From: Bacteroidales bacterium
GTDB taxonomy: Bacteria; Bacteroidota; Bacteroidia; Bacteroidales; Paludibacteraceae
Reading direction: 5' to 3'
Assembly: GCA_015061145.1 (NCBI GenBank)
Contig: SUXD01000020.1
Coordinates: 1 to 47,048, forward strand
Length of the DNA: 47,048 bases
Of the stretch, positions 24,486 through 34,031 are shown piece by piece (position 1 is the stretch's first letter; each line of letters begins with the position of its first letter). The translations under genes were made by a program, and so were the position numbers. The notes under the pieces are model-generated. The model did no database searches, had not been told where the DNA came from, and saw only the letters and a program-made list of their open reading frames with translations.

Positions 24486-25892
24486 TTATTTCTTAATCAG
24501 CAGCACGACATTCTCCACATGGTGTGTGTGGGGGAACATATCCACAGGTTGTACTTTCGTTATTTTGTACTGCTCGCAGAGCAGGCTTAGGTCGCGTGCC
24601 TGCGTTGCGGGGTTGCAGCTCACATAGACAATGCGTTGCGGCGCGGCAAAAAGGATGGTGTCTATCACATCCTGGTGCATGCCAGCGCGAGGGGGGTCGG
24701 TGATGATGGTGTCGGGGCGGCCGTGCTGTGTGATGAAGTCGCGGTTCAGTATATCCTTCATGTCGCCAGCAAAGAACAGCGTGTTGTCGATGTGGTTCAC
24801 GGCGGAGTTTATCTTGGCGTCTTCGATGGCTTCGGGCACATACTCGATGCCGATAACCTTTTTCGCTTTTTTCGCCACAAAATTGGCTATTGTTCCAGTT
24901 CCTGTATAAAGGTCATACACCAGTTCTTCGCCATGCAGCTCGGCAAAATCTCTAACAACGCTGTAAAGTTTGTAGGCTTGTTCTGAATTTGTCTGGTAGA
25001 AAGATTTAGGTCCGATTTTGAAGCGGAGGTCTTCCATTTGTTCGTAAATGTGGTCATTGCCTTTGAATACGATGGTCTCCTGGTCGGTGATGCTGTCGTT
25101 CGCTTTGCCGTTTATGATATAGATGAGCGAGGTGATTTGCGGGAACTTTTCCGCTATGGCGTTCAGCAGCGCTTCCCGCTCTGTCTTGTCTTCGTGGTAG
25201 AAAACTACAATAAGCATCAATTCGCCCGTGGTAGAGTTGCGAATAATAATGTTTCTCAAAAATCCTTCTTGACTTCGCAAGTCAAAGAATGGCAGCTCGT
25301 GTTCCAGTGCATAATGTTTGATGAAGTTGCGTATCTGGTTGGAAATATCGTCTTGCAGCCAGCATTTCTCAATGTCGAGCACCTTGTCGAACATGCCCGG
25401 TATGTGAAAACCGAGGGCGTTCATGGTAGGGTATGTCTTGCCCGATTGCATGTCTTCGGTAGTGAGCCATCGTTTGTTCGAGAATGTGAATTCCAGCTTG
25501 TTGCGATAAAACTGCGTTTTTTCCGATCCGATGATGGGCGATATTTCGGGCAGGTCGAGGTGTCCGATGCGTGTCAGGTTGTCGGCCACTTGCTGCTGTT
25601 TGTATGCTATTTGTTTCTCGTATGGCAAGTTTTGCCATTTGCATCCGCCGCACACGCCAAAGTGCGCGCAGAAGGGCGTTGCCCTTATTTCTGATTTCTT
25701 TCTGATGTTCACCACGCGTCCTTCCATGAAGTTCTTTTTCTTCTTGGTGATTTGCAGGTCCACAATGTCGCCGGGCACTGCCAGTGTAGTGAATATCACC
25801 ATGTCGTCTGCTTTGGCTATGGATTTGCCTTCGGCGGCGAAATCGGTGATGAGGATGTTCTCCAACAAGGGTAACGGTTTCTTCTTGCTCAT
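24486..25892 (-). CDS. rlmD: 23S rRNA (uracil-C5)-methyltransferase, RlmD family
   Basis: This enzyme methylates a specific uridine of 23S rRNA with SAM. The 468-residue protein has an N-terminal TRAM domain (about 8-65), an iron-sulfur cluster motif CAHFGVCGGCKWQ near residue 75, the motif I region LVYDLYTGTGTIANFVAK, DPPRAGM and the catalytic-cysteine motif YVSCNPATQARDL near residue 428. It ends with VDMFPHTHHVENVVLL, the typical C-terminus. RlmC/RumB or TrmA-type specificity cannot be excluded, as Bacteroidetes often have several paralogues. It is divergent from the DUF3078 gene. Confidence 0.88.
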   Translation of the reverse strand: MSKKKPLPLLENILITDFAAEGKSIAKADDMVIFTTLAVPGDIVDLQITKKKKNFMEGRVVNIRKKSEIRATPFCAHFGVCGGCKWQNLPYEKQIAYKQQQVADNLTRIGHLDLPEISPIIGSEKTQFYRNKLEFTFSNKRWLTTEDMQSGKTYPTMNALGFHIPGMFDKVLDIEKCWLQDDISNQIRNFIKHYALEHELPFFDLRSQEGFLRNIIIRNSTTGELMLIVVFYHEDKTEREALLNAIAEKFPQITSLIYIINGKANDSITDQETIVFKGNDHIYEQMEDLRFKIGPKSFYQTNSEQAYKLYSVVRDFAELHGEELVYDLYTGTGTIANFVAKKAKKVIGIEYVPEAIEDAKINSAVNHIDNTLFFAGDMKDILNRDFITQHGRPDTIITDPPRAGMHQDVIDTILFAAPQRIVYVSCNPATQARDLSLLCEQYKITKVQPVDMFPHTHHVENVVLLIKK

Positions 25893-25938
25893 ACGTCTTA
25901 AATTTTCGCAAAATTATAAAATATGTGTATGTTTTTTG

Positions 25939-25946
25939 TATCTTTG
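25939..25946 (+). promoter_or_regulatory. Promoter -7 box of the DUF3078 gene
   Basis: TATCTTTG, a perfect -7 element, lies 25 bases before the ATG at 25972 in the gap between the two divergent genes. Confidence 0.75.
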
Positions 25947-25971
25947 CGTCAAATTTTAAAAACGAAAAAGA

Positions 25972-26988
25972 ATGAAGAAGAAAATCTTATGCTTTTTGCT
26001 GTTGCCATTCGCTCTTATGAGCGTGAACGCACAGAATGAAAATGAAGTACTTGATCAAGCGAAAGCTGTGACGGACGCATTGCAGAAAAAGGTTGACGAA
26101 GCGGCAGCTGCCGAAAAAGTCGAAACCCCGAAAAATTGGAAACTGAGCGGCGTGATGGGATTGAATTTCTCGCAAGCGGCTTTCAAAAACTGGGCTGGCG
26201 GTGGCGTGAACACTGTGGCTTTGAGCGCTTATCTGAACGCAGGAGCGTATTATAAGAAAAATAAAATCACTTGGGATAACGACCTTGCTCTCGAGTATGG
26301 TATGCTATACGATAAAGAAGATTTCAAGAAGAATGTGGATAAGATAGACATTACTTCAAAATTCGGTTTTCAGGTTGCCCCTAAGTTGTCGTGGTCAACA
26401 TTGGTGAATGCCAAATCGCAGTTTGCTAACGGATATGATTATGATACTGATCCATACACAAAAGTATCGCACTTTGGCGCACCGGCTTATCTGTTGCTCT
26501 CTACCGGTATCGACTGGAAGCCTGACGACCATTTCTCACTCTATTTCTCACCGGCTACAGGCAAATTCACTTTTGTTGAAGGACATCACTTCCTGCCTAA
26601 ATATGATGAAGAAGGAAAATTACTGCCAGAGGATGAACTTGTTTCTTGGCAAGAGTCTTATGGTTTTGATAAAGACAAAAGAGACAAACACGCAAGAGGC
26701 GAGTTCGGTACATACCTGAAACTTCAGTACAAACGTGACTTGTGCGAAAATGTGAATTTGGCTACCAAGGCTGATTTCTTTACCGCCTATACGCACGATT
26801 TCGGCAATGTTGATGTGGATTGGGAGGTTATCTTGTCGATGAAAGTCAACAAATTCCTTACCGCTACGCTTACAACCGAACTTAAATACGACGATGACGT
26901 GAAGTTTATCGACGACAAAGGCGAGTCTCATGGCGCACGCATTCAGTTCAAAGAATTGCTTGGCATCGGTTTGATGTATAAATTCTAA
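25972..26988 (+). CDS. DUF3078 outer-membrane-type protein
   Basis: This 338-residue protein has a signal peptide (MKKKILCFLLLPFALMSVNA), then a Glu/Ala-rich helical stretch (about 22-52). The family core follows, with WKLSGVMGLNFSQAAFKNWA, GGVNTVALSAYLNAGAYYKK and alternating beta strands that end in IGLMYKF, an aromatic C-terminus typical of outer-membrane beta barrels. DUF3078 is a Bacteroidetes-restricted family of unknown function, probably an outer-membrane barrel. It has its own promoter and a strong terminator, so it is a single-gene unit. Confidence 0.87.
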   Translation: MKKKILCFLLLPFALMSVNAQNENEVLDQAKAVTDALQKKVDEAAAAEKVETPKNWKLSGVMGLNFSQAAFKNWAGGGVNTVALSAYLNAGAYYKKNKITWDNDLALEYGMLYDKEDFKKNVDKIDITSKFGFQVAPKLSWSTLVNAKSQFANGYDYDTDPYTKVSHFGAPAYLLLSTGIDWKPDDHFSLYFSPATGKFTFVEGHHFLPKYDEEGKLLPEDELVSWQESYGFDKDKRDKHARGEFGTYLKLQYKRDLCENVNLATKADFFTAYTHDFGNVDVDWEVILSMKVNKFLTATLTTELKYDDDVKFIDDKGESHGARIQFKELLGIGLMYKF

Positions 26989-27021
26989 GAATCTCTAAAC
27001 ATACATTAAAATAACACAGTG

Positions 27022-27055
27022 GAGAAGACTGCCTTAGGGGCGGTCTTCTTTTTTT
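27022..27055 (+). terminator. Intrinsic terminator after the DUF3078 gene
   Basis: AGAAGACTGCC pairs with GGCGGTCTTCT around TTAGG, followed by a T run. It lies about 35 bases after the DUF3078 stop codon. Confidence 0.9.
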
Positions 27056-27169
27056 TATCTTCGATTTTATAGGAGTTGCGGCGCACCTGTTGAAAAGTTT
27101 ATTTGTCAAAAATTGCATATCTGCATAAAAATTCTTTAATTGCAAAAAAATAGGAAATAGGAGGTAGGT

Positions 27170-27553
27170 ATGGCGAAAGAAAAAGTTCAACTAGAGTATT
27201 TGTTCAACAAAGTGTCGACAGCAAGCTTGTGGAACAGCATCAGTACCCCCGACGGACTGTCAGATTGGTTTGCCGATTCGGTGTCTGTCGATTCTGAGAT
27301 TTTCACATTCAGATGGTCGAAAGTTGAAGAAGAGGCGGAGCTGCTGGCAGTTCGCCAGATGAATTCAGTTCGTTTCCGTTGGTTGAGCGAAGATGACGAA
27401 AACAGCTATTTTGAGATGAAAATCGGTTCAAATCCGCTGACAGGCGACACCTCGCTGACGGTGGTCGATTTTGCTGACAACGGTGAGGTGAATGATGTGG
27501 AGGATTTGTGGAATTCTCAGATAGATAAACTCAAAAGAAAAATAGGTGCGTAA
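27170..27553 (+). CDS. START-like domain protein (AHSA1-like fold)
   Basis: This 127-residue cytosolic protein begins MAKEKVQLEYLFNKVSTASL and has the SRPBCC/START-like pattern: a first strand, the helix LWNSISTPDGLSDWFADSVS, then strands FTFRWSKVEEEAELLAV and VRFRWLSEDD, and a long C-terminal helix VEDLWNSQIDKLKRKIG. It is well conserved in Bacteroidetes and typically lies before an LptF/G permease gene, as here. The function is unknown; ligand binding is only inferred from the fold. An AGGAGG-like ribosome site (AGGAGGTAGGT) precedes the ATG, which is unusually strong for this phylum. Confidence 0.82.
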   Translation: MAKEKVQLEYLFNKVSTASLWNSISTPDGLSDWFADSVSVDSEIFTFRWSKVEEEAELLAVRQMNSVRFRWLSEDDENSYFEMKIGSNPLTGDTSLTVVDFADNGEVNDVEDLWNSQIDKLKRKIGA

Positions 27554-27592
27554 AAATAATGAAGAAACGCCTAAAAACTCGTTTCTTTGTGC

Positions 27593-27600
27593 TAACTTTG
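27593..27600 (+). promoter_or_regulatory. Promoter -7 box of the LptF/G gene
   Basis: TAACTTTG matches TAnnTTTG, 17 bases before the ATG at 27618. The next gene, ribBA, overlaps lptF/G and would share the transcript. Confidence 0.5.
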
Positions 27601-27617
27601 CGTAAATTTGAAGGCAA

Positions 27618-29123
27618 ATGCTCAAAATAAAAAAATTAGATTTATATATACTACGCAATTTTATCCTGTCGCTTTCGGCAACATTCTTCATCTGCCTCTT
27701 TGTGCTGCTGATGCAGTTCTTGTGGCGTTATATTGATGAACTTGTAGGAAAGGGGCTGGAGATACATGTCTTGCTTGAATTCTTTTTCTATTCGTCGATG
27801 ACGCTGGTGCCTCTGGCGCTGCCGCTGTCGGTGCTTCTGGCTTCGCTCATCACTTTCGGAAATTTTGGCGAGCGTCTTGAACTGCTGGCCATGAAAGCGG
27901 CGGGAGTCTCTCTGTTCCGCATCATCCGACCTCTTGTCATTTTTGTTTTCTTGCTGAGCATCGGCATGTATTTCTTTTCGAATGATGTTATTCCGCGTTC
28001 GCAAGTGAAATTGTGGACCTTGATATACTCAATGAAACAAAAAACGCCTGAGATTGACATACCAGAAGGCTCATTCTATTCAGAAATCCCCGGATATAAT
28101 ATTTATGTGCGGGAGAAGGATATGAATCGCAACCTGCTGAAAAACATCATGATTTACGATATCTCTCACGGATTTGAAAATATGACGGTTACAGCCGCTG
28201 ATTCGGCACGCATTCAGTTTACGGAAGACAAGAAATATCTGGTGCTTACATTGTACAGCGGCGAATCGTTCGAAAATCTGAAGATGCAGAATGAACTTGC
28301 CACATCGCAGAATTTCCCATACCGGCGGGAGTCGTTTGACGAAAAGCAGATTGTCATCGAGTTCGATTCTGGTTTTTCAAAGGCAAGCGAAAATGTGGCC
28401 AAAGACAAATATGTGGCCAAAAACATAGCAGAACTTCACTATGCGATTGACACCATCGGTCGTCAGAAAGACAGCGTACAGAATATATTTGCACAGCGCA
28501 TGGTGTCAATGCAAAATACAAAAATTGCTGACGCGCAACGTAATCAGTCGAGGGTGCAGAACGAACGGCAGCCTGTGGCATTGTCTGATTCTTCGCTGTT
28601 CAGCCAGTTGTCGGAAAACGATAAGCAATTCGCTTTGCGAATGGCTTTGGGCGAAGTGTCGCACATCAAGAACGAAATGGAGTTTCGCATGGTGGAAGTG
28701 TCTGATTTGGATTATTACATCCGTCGTCATCAGATAGAAATTCATAGAAAATATACATTGCCTTTTGCTTGCCTGATATTCTTCTTTATCGGCGCTCCGC
28801 TGGGGGCAATTATCAGAAAAGGCGGTCTCGGACTTCCCGTAGTGATTTCGGTCGCTTTGTTCATCGTGTATTATATGATAGACAATTCCGGGTACAAGTT
28901 TGCGCGCGACGGTATGTGGACACCGCTGGAAGGTATGTGGCTGAGTTCGGCCGTGTTGCTCCCGCTGGGTATTTTTCTTACTTATAAGGCGGCTACCGAT
29001 TCGGTGCTGTTTAATGTAGATTCCTATTTCTCGGTTTTCAAAAATTTCAAGCAATTTATAAAAAGAAAAAATAATGACAGACGAACAGAAGAACAGGATA
29101 GAGGAGGCGATAGAGGACTTTAG
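27618..29123 (+). CDS. LptF/LptG family lipopolysaccharide export permease
   Basis: This 501-residue inner-membrane protein belongs to the YjgP/YjgQ family, which forms the LptFG part of the ABC transporter that extracts LPS toward the outer membrane. It begins with [20 protein letters not shown] and has three N-terminal membrane segments (about 13-40, 55-80, 98-118). A periplasmic jellyroll domain follows, then three C-terminal membrane segments (about 378-398, 405-425, 435-455). Bacteroidetes members are longer than the E. coli proteins because of a large periplasmic insert, as here (about 215-370). F or G identity cannot be set. The basic tail ([19 protein letters not shown]) overlaps the start of ribBA by 50 bp. 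Confidence 0.88.
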   Translation: MLKIKKLDLYILRNFILSLSATFFICLFVLLMQFLWRYIDELVGKGLEIHVLLEFFFYSSMTLVPLALPLSVLLASLITFGNFGERLELLAMKAAGVSLFRIIRPLVIFVFLLSIGMYFFSNDVIPRSQVKLWTLIYSMKQKTPEIDIPEGSFYSEIPGYNIYVREKDMNRNLLKNIMIYDISHGFENMTVTAADSARIQFTEDKKYLVLTLYSGESFENLKMQNELATSQNFPYRRESFDEKQIVIEFDSGFSKASENVAKDKYVAKNIAELHYAIDTIGRQKDSVQNIFAQRMVSMQNTKIADAQRNQSRVQNERQPVALSDSSLFSQLSENDKQFALRMALGEVSHIKNEMEFRMVEVSDLDYYIRRHQIEIHRKYTLPFACLIFFFIGAPLGAIIRKGGLGLPVVISVALFIVYYMIDNSGYKFARDGMWTPLEGMWLSSAVLLPLGIFLTYKAATDSVLFNVDSYFSVFKNFKQFIKRKNNDRRTEEQDRGGDRGL

Positions 29124-30285
29124 AAACGGAAAATTTGTCATCGTGGTTGATGACGAGGACCGTGAGAATGAAGGTGATTTTATTATTGCTGCGGAGAAAA
29201 TAACCCCCGATGATGTGAATTTCATGTTGCACGAGGGGCGAGGCGTTCTATGCGCTCCTATCACGATTCAGCGTTGCAAGGAACTTGGACTCGACCGTCA
29301 GGTCTCCGACAATACATCCATACTGGGAACGCCTTTTACCATTACCGTAGATAAATTGGAAGGGTGTACAACGGGCGTTTCGGCTCACGACAGGGCGGCC
29401 ACCATTCGTGCGCTTGCCGATCCGAATTCTACGCCGCAGACTTTCGGACGTCCCGGACATATCAACCCGCTTTATGCGCAAGAGAAAGGGGTGCTTCGCA
29501 GAGCAGGGCACACCGAAGCTGCCATTGATTTGGCGCGTCTGGCAGGACTGCAGCCAGCTGCAGCGCTTATCGAAATTATGAATGAGGACGGCACAATGGC
29601 GAGAATGCCCGAATTGAGAAAGAAATCGGAGCAGTTCGGACTGAAGATCATCACCATAAAAGACCTTATCGCATACCGCTTGCAAAGCGAATCGATAGTG
29701 TTGAGAGGTTCTGAAGTGCACATGCCGACCGAATACGGCGATTTCAAACTGATACCATTCCAACAGAAATCGAACGGACTGGAGCATATTGCACTGATAA
29801 AAGGCGAATGGGAGAAAGACGAACCTATACTGGTGCGTGTACATTCTTCGTGCGCTACTGGCGATATTTTTGCAAGCAAAAGGTGCGATTGTGGAGAACA
29901 GTTGCATAAAGCGATGCAAATGATTGAGAAAGAAGGGAAAGGCGTGCTGGTATATATGAATCAGGAAGGGCGCGGCATTGGACTGATGGCTAAAATTGAG
30001 GCATACAAGTTGCAGGAAGAAGGCTATGATACTGTGGACGCTAATTTGCATTTGGGATACCATGCCGACGAGCGCGACTATGGTGTCGGCGCAAATATCC
30101 TTCGTGAACTTGGCGTGTCGAAAATGCGTTTGATGACGAATAATCCGACTAAAAGAATTGGCTTGGAAGGGTATGGATTGACCATTGTTGAAAATGTGCC
30201 GATTGAAGTGGAACCGAACCCCTACAATCAATTTTATATAGAAACCAAGAAAAAACGCATGGGACATATCTTGAAAAAAGTGTAG
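29074..30285 (+). CDS. ribBA: Bifunctional 3,4-dihydroxy-2-butanone-4-phosphate synthase / GTP cyclohydrolase II
   Basis: This 403-residue fusion supplies both branches of riboflavin synthesis. The RibB half (about 1-203) has [48 protein letters not shown] and GRPGHINPL. The RibA half (about 205-400) has [20 protein letters not shown], with the zinc cysteines of GTP cyclohydrolase [21 protein letters not shown] and the [18 protein letters not shown] segment. The start ATG overlaps the end of the permease gene in another frame, so the two are translationally linked. After its stop comes repeat locus C. Confidence 0.95.
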   Translation: MTDEQKNRIEEAIEDFRNGKFVIVVDDEDRENEGDFIIAAEKITPDDVNFMLHEGRGVLCAPITIQRCKELGLDRQVSDNTSILGTPFTITVDKLEGCTTGVSAHDRAATIRALADPNSTPQTFGRPGHINPLYAQEKGVLRRAGHTEAAIDLARLAGLQPAAALIEIMNEDGTMARMPELRKKSEQFGLKIITIKDLIAYRLQSESIVLRGSEVHMPTEYGDFKLIPFQQKSNGLEHIALIKGEWEKDEPILVRVHSSCATGDIFASKRCDCGEQLHKAMQMIEKEGKGVLVYMNQEGRGIGLMAKIEAYKLQEEGYDTVDANLHLGYHADERDYGVGANILRELGVSKMRLMTNNPTKRIGLEGYGLTIVENVPIEVEPNPYNQFYIETKKKRMGHILKKV

Positions 30286-30295
30286 AATTATTCAA

Positions 30296-30445
30296 GAAGC
30301 GAGAAACGAGACGACATTGACGCAGACTTTGACGCAGACTTTGATGCTTTCCACTCATACATTATACATCAATACATCATACATGAAAATTGTAAATCTT
30401 CAAATCTTCAAATTAGAAACTTAGAAATTTAGAAATTAGAAACGA
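30296..30445. repeat. Mosaic low-complexity repeat, locus C
   Basis: In order it has AAGCGAGAAACGAGACGACA, TTGACGCAGAC and TTTGACGCAGAC in tandem, TTGATGCTTTCCACTCATAC, ATACATCA heptamer units, CATGAAAATTG, AATCTTCAAATCTTCAAATT, and AGAAACTTAGAAATTTAGAA units. It lies between ribBA and the DUF3127 gene. Locus A has the same order on the same strand and locus B the inverse. Confidence 0.85.
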
Positions 30446-30463
30446 CTTTATACTTTTAACTCA

Positions 30464-30817
30464 ATGAATATATCAGGAAAAATTATAGAAGTGCTTCCGT
30501 TGCAGAGCGGCATGGGAAGAAATGGCGAATGGAAAAAACAGTCGTATGTGATAGAATACAATTCCAGTTCGCAATATCCGAAGAAAATGATGTTCACACT
30601 TTGGGGTGACAAAATTTCGCAGTTCGACATAAAAAAAGATCAGCAATTGACTGTGGATTTCGATATTGACTGCCAAGAATACAATGGCCGTTGGTATAAC
30701 GACATTCGCGCTTGGCGTGTGACAGTCGATAATGCAGAAAATTCGGATTTTCCGCCAACGAACTTGAAAAACACAGATTCCGTATCTCAAGATGATAATG
30801 TAGATTTCCCTTTCTAA
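30464..30817 (+). CDS. DUF3127 domain protein (single-strand-binding-like fold)
   Basis: This 117-residue protein begins MNISGKIIEVLPLQSGMGRN and shows the DUF3127 pattern: NGEWKKQSYVIEYNSS, MMFTLWGDKISQFDIKKDQQ, LTVDFDIDCQEYNGRWYNDI and RAWRV. It closes with a low-complexity acidic tail ending DDNVDFPF, similar to the acidic tip (DDDIPF) of single-strand DNA-binding proteins, so an OB-fold with a partner-binding tail is a reasonable inference. The gene is 3 bases before hisB, suggesting co-transcription without any clear functional link. Confidence 0.85.
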   Translation: MNISGKIIEVLPLQSGMGRNGEWKKQSYVIEYNSSSQYPKKMMFTLWGDKISQFDIKKDQQLTVDFDIDCQEYNGRWYNDIRAWRVTVDNAENSDFPPTNLKNTDSVSQDDNVDFPF

Positions 30818-30820
30818 ACG

Positions 30821-31921
30821 ATGAAAAAAAGAGTATTGTTTATCGACCGCGACGGTACAATTATCGTTGAGCCGCCTATTACCGAGCAAGTTAACAACCT
30901 TCAGGAAATGACATTCCTGCCGGGCGTGATAAGAAATTTGTATTTTATAGCCAAGAACCTTGATTTTGAATTGGTGATGGTCACCAATCAGGATGGATTG
31001 GGTACCGATAAATATCCGCAGGAAAACTTTGATGAGGTGCAGTCTAAAATGCTTGAGATATTGCGGACTGAAGGTGTGGAGTTCAACGATATATATATCG
31101 ACAAATCGTTTGCCTCGGAAAACAAGCCGACCCGCAAACCGGGAACTGCCATGCTGACCAAGTTTTTCTCTGAAGAGTACGATTTGGCTTCTTCTTATGT
31201 GATAGGCGACAGAATGACGGATGTGCAGCTGGCTTATAACTTGGGCTGCAAAGCATTGCTGATAAGCGAGGATGAGCAGGAAATCCCTAACGGAAAAGTG
31301 TGTCGCAACTGGGATGAAATCAGCGAGACGCTTTTTGCCGGTGAAAGAATCGCCACAGTTCAGCGTACGACAAAGGAAACGGATATTTTTGTGAAGATAA
31401 ATCTGGACGGCACGGGGAAATGCGATATATCTACAGGATTGGGATTCTTCGACCACATGCTGGAGCAGATTGGACGTCATTCTGGCAGCGATTTGACGGT
31501 AAAGGTGAAAGGCGACTTGAATGTGGATGAACACCATACCATTGAAGATACGGCTATTGCATTAGGCGAGGCGTTGCTGAAGGCTTTGGGCGACAAAAGG
31601 GGCATCGAAAGATATGGCTTCTGCCTGCCGATGGACGATTGTCTTTGTCAGGTAGCGCTTGACTTCGGAGGACGTGCTTGGCTGGTGTTTGACGCTGAGT
31701 TCAAACGCGAAAAGATAGGCGACATGCCAACAGAAATGTTCTTGCATTTCTTCAAATCGCTGAGCGACGCGGCGCGCATGAACCTGAATATAAAGGCTGA
31801 AGGACAGAACGAACACCATAAAATAGAAGGAATATTCAAAGCGTTGGCCAAATCTATCAAGATGGCTGTTCGCCGCGACATTTACAAATACGAACTGCCG
31901 AGCACGAAAGGAGTACTGTAG
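30821..31921 (+). CDS. hisB: Bifunctional histidinol-phosphatase / imidazoleglycerol-phosphate dehydratase
   Basis: The 366-residue HisB fusion catalyses two steps of histidine synthesis. The N-terminal HAD phosphatase (about 1-165) has [13 protein letters not shown] with the nucleophile Asp, [11 protein letters not shown], and [14 protein letters not shown]. The C-terminal dehydratase (about 175-366) has [38 protein letters not shown] and [19 protein letters not shown], the His-rich manganese sites. The other his genes are not in this window. It is followed after 55 bp by kdsB. Confidence 0.95.
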   Translation: MKKRVLFIDRDGTIIVEPPITEQVNNLQEMTFLPGVIRNLYFIAKNLDFELVMVTNQDGLGTDKYPQENFDEVQSKMLEILRTEGVEFNDIYIDKSFASENKPTRKPGTAMLTKFFSEEYDLASSYVIGDRMTDVQLAYNLGCKALLISEDEQEIPNGKVCRNWDEISETLFAGERIATVQRTTKETDIFVKINLDGTGKCDISTGLGFFDHMLEQIGRHSGSDLTVKVKGDLNVDEHHTIEDTAIALGEALLKALGDKRGIERYGFCLPMDDCLCQVALDFGGRAWLVFDAEFKREKIGDMPTEMFLHFFKSLSDAARMNLNIKAEGQNEHHKIEGIFKALAKSIKMAVRRDIYKYELPSTKGVL

Positions 31922-31976
31922 TTTACTTAGGAATGAGGAGTTTTGGGATATTTAGAACGATAATTAATTTAGAAAT

Positions 31977-32732
31977 ATGAGATTTCTTGCAATAATTCCA
32001 GCACGATACGCATCAACCCGCTTTCCAGGAAAGCCGTTGGCTGACATGTTAGGTAAACCGATGATTCAACGTGTTTACGAACAGGTGAAAAAAGCCGTGG
32101 ATGATGTGTATGTGGCTACCGACGACGAACGCATTTACAATGCAGTGCAGTCGTTTGGCGGAAATGCGGTGATGACCAGCGTGAATCATAAAAGCGGAAC
32201 CGACCGCTGCTTCGAAGCGGCTGCTAAAATAGGCGGTGCGTTTGATGTTGTGATTAACATTCAGGGCGATGAACCGTTTGTGCAGCCAGAGCAGATAGAG
32301 GAATTGAAAAAATGTTTCATGGATCCTGCTACGGACATAGCGACATTGGTGATGCCATTTCCTTACGATGGATTTTGGGATGATTTGGCGAATGCTAACA
32401 CTCCAAAAGTGGTGATAAACCGCAGAATGGAAGCCATGTATTTCAGCCGTTCCGTCATTCCTTACAAGCGGGGGACTGACAGGATGGAGTGGCTCAAGAC
32501 ACATGTTTATTACAAGCATATCGGTATGTATGCGTATAAAGTGCCGGTGCTTTCCGAAATCACAAAATTGCCGCAGTCGCCTTTGGAATTGGCCGAAAGT
32601 CTGGAGCAGTTGCGATGGCTCGAAAACGGATATAAGATAAAAGTGGGCATAACACATCAGCAGACGATAGGCATTGATACGCCTGCCGATATGGAAAAGG
32701 CAATAAAATTTCTCAAACAGCACGCATGCTAA
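31977..32732 (+). CDS. kdsB: 3-deoxy-manno-octulosonate cytidylyltransferase
   Basis: KdsB activates KDO with CTP for LPS inner-core synthesis. The 251-residue protein has the family start FLAIIPARYASTRFPGKPLA, then DDVYVATDDERIYNAV, the substrate segment SVNHKSGTDRCFEAA, VINIQGDEPFVQPEQIE and HIGMYAYKVPVLSEITKL. Length is normal. Its end overlaps the start of the following M16-like gene by 7 bp, so they form one transcript. Confidence 0.96.
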   Translation: MRFLAIIPARYASTRFPGKPLADMLGKPMIQRVYEQVKKAVDDVYVATDDERIYNAVQSFGGNAVMTSVNHKSGTDRCFEAAAKIGGAFDVVINIQGDEPFVQPEQIEELKKCFMDPATDIATLVMPFPYDGFWDDLANANTPKVVINRRMEAMYFSRSVIPYKRGTDRMEWLKTHVYYKHIGMYAYKVPVLSEITKLPQSPLELAESLEQLRWLENGYKIKVGITHQQTIGIDTPADMEKAIKFLKQHAC

Positions 32733-33988
32733 TCCCCCGATTAAGGAAAATCACTTGTCCGCAGTTTTTGGCATTTGACAAAGTGCTGACGTCCAACGGA
32801 ACTCCTGTCTATATCATTAAGGATGACAATGCGGAGGTTTTGCGTATAGACTTCCTGTTTAAGGCGGGAGCATTTTCGCAGGAAAAGCCGCTTCAGTCAT
32901 CTATGACTTTGCAGATGCTCAAAGAGGGGACAGCAAAGCATAATTCAGAAGAAATAGCAGAGCAGTTGGATTACTGCGGCGCTTTGCTTGATGTGCGGAA
33001 TATGCAGAATTGCGCATTCGTTTCTTTAACACTCACAAACAAATCCTTTGATACATTGTGGCCGCTTTTCTGCGAGGTGCTTTCCTGTCCGGCCTTCCCC
33101 GAGCACGAATTTCAGTTGATGCAGCATACGCTGAAACAGAGTATCAGACTGCGCGAAGAAAGAGTTTCTTATTGGGCTCGCCGTCGGTTTTATAATAATT
33201 TGTTCGGCAATCAAAGTTCTATCGGTCATATTCGTACAGTTGAGGATGTAGAGCGCGTCTCAATAGACGACCTGAAGTCTCATTTTAAAAAATATTATAA
33301 TCTGAATAACTGTGCTGTCGTTGTGGCTGGTAAAGTCACAGCAAATGTTATAAAAGAATTGGAATCCTTTCTGAATAATAGCGAACGGAATGTTTTTGAA
33401 AGTGTAAAATATCCATTCGTAAAATGCAAGGAGTATGTTTCTCGCGATTATATTAAGAAAGAAGGAGCCGTGCAGTCTGCAGTCATTATAGGAAAGCCAG
33501 CCCCATCTTTTTCTGACGAAGACTACGATTCTTTTGAGGTGTTGAATGCCGCTTTGGGCGGTTATTTCGGCAGTCGGCTGATGACTGAGATAAGGGAGAA
33601 GAAAGGATATACATACGACATTACTTCTGTTGTTCAGTCTAGCCGGGAGTATTCGACATTTGGAATATCAGCGCAAACAGCAACGGAATATACCGATAGT
33701 CTGATAGCGGATTGTTATGCAGAAATGCAAAAACTGATTGAGCGTAAAATGTCGAAATCGGAACTTGAGAAGTTGAAGAAATATCTGCATGGTGAAATGT
33801 TGCGCAATGTTGACGGACTTTTTTCTGCAATGGGGCAGTTCGAGTTCTTTTTGCGTAACGGGCTCGATGCTTCATCTTTCCGCCAATCATGGGATGCGGT
33901 GAGTGCAGCCACGCCGGAAGAAATGCAGCGCCTTGCGCAGAAATATTTTCAGCCGTCGTCGTTCTGCCAGGTTGTTTGTGGTGCATAA
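32726..33988 (+). CDS. M16 peptidase-family protein lacking the zinc motif
   Basis: This 420-residue protein has the two-domain M16B layout. The place where active members have HxxEH is occupied by LQSSMTLQMLKEGTAKHNSE near residue 75, so zinc ligands are missing. The C-terminal substrate-binding pattern GGYFGSRLMTEIREKKGYTY (near residue 273) is kept. Such proteins are usually the inactive half of an M16B heterodimer; no active partner is in this window. No signal peptide is obvious. It overlaps kdsB by 7 bp, with no clear functional link. Confidence 0.83.
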   Translation: MLIPRLRKITCPQFLAFDKVLTSNGTPVYIIKDDNAEVLRIDFLFKAGAFSQEKPLQSSMTLQMLKEGTAKHNSEEIAEQLDYCGALLDVRNMQNCAFVSLTLTNKSFDTLWPLFCEVLSCPAFPEHEFQLMQHTLKQSIRLREERVSYWARRRFYNNLFGNQSSIGHIRTVEDVERVSIDDLKSHFKKYYNLNNCAVVVAGKVTANVIKELESFLNNSERNVFESVKYPFVKCKEYVSRDYIKKEGAVQSAVIIGKPAPSFSDEDYDSFEVLNAALGGYFGSRLMTEIREKKGYTYDITSVVQSSREYSTFGISAQTATEYTDSLIADCYAEMQKLIERKMSKSELEKLKKYLHGEMLRNVDGLFSAMGQFEFFLRNGLDASSFRQSWDAVSAATPEEMQRLAQKYFQPSSFCQVVCGA

Positions 33989-34004
33989 AACGGAAATTTT
34001 TAGT

Positions 34005-34012
34005 TATATTTG
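34005..34012 (+). promoter_or_regulatory. Promoter -7 box of the mlaE-mlaF operon
   Basis: TATATTTG matches TAnnTTTG, 20 bases before the ATG at 34032. Confidence 0.65.
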
Positions 34013-34031
34013 CATTTAAAAGCTGAAATAT

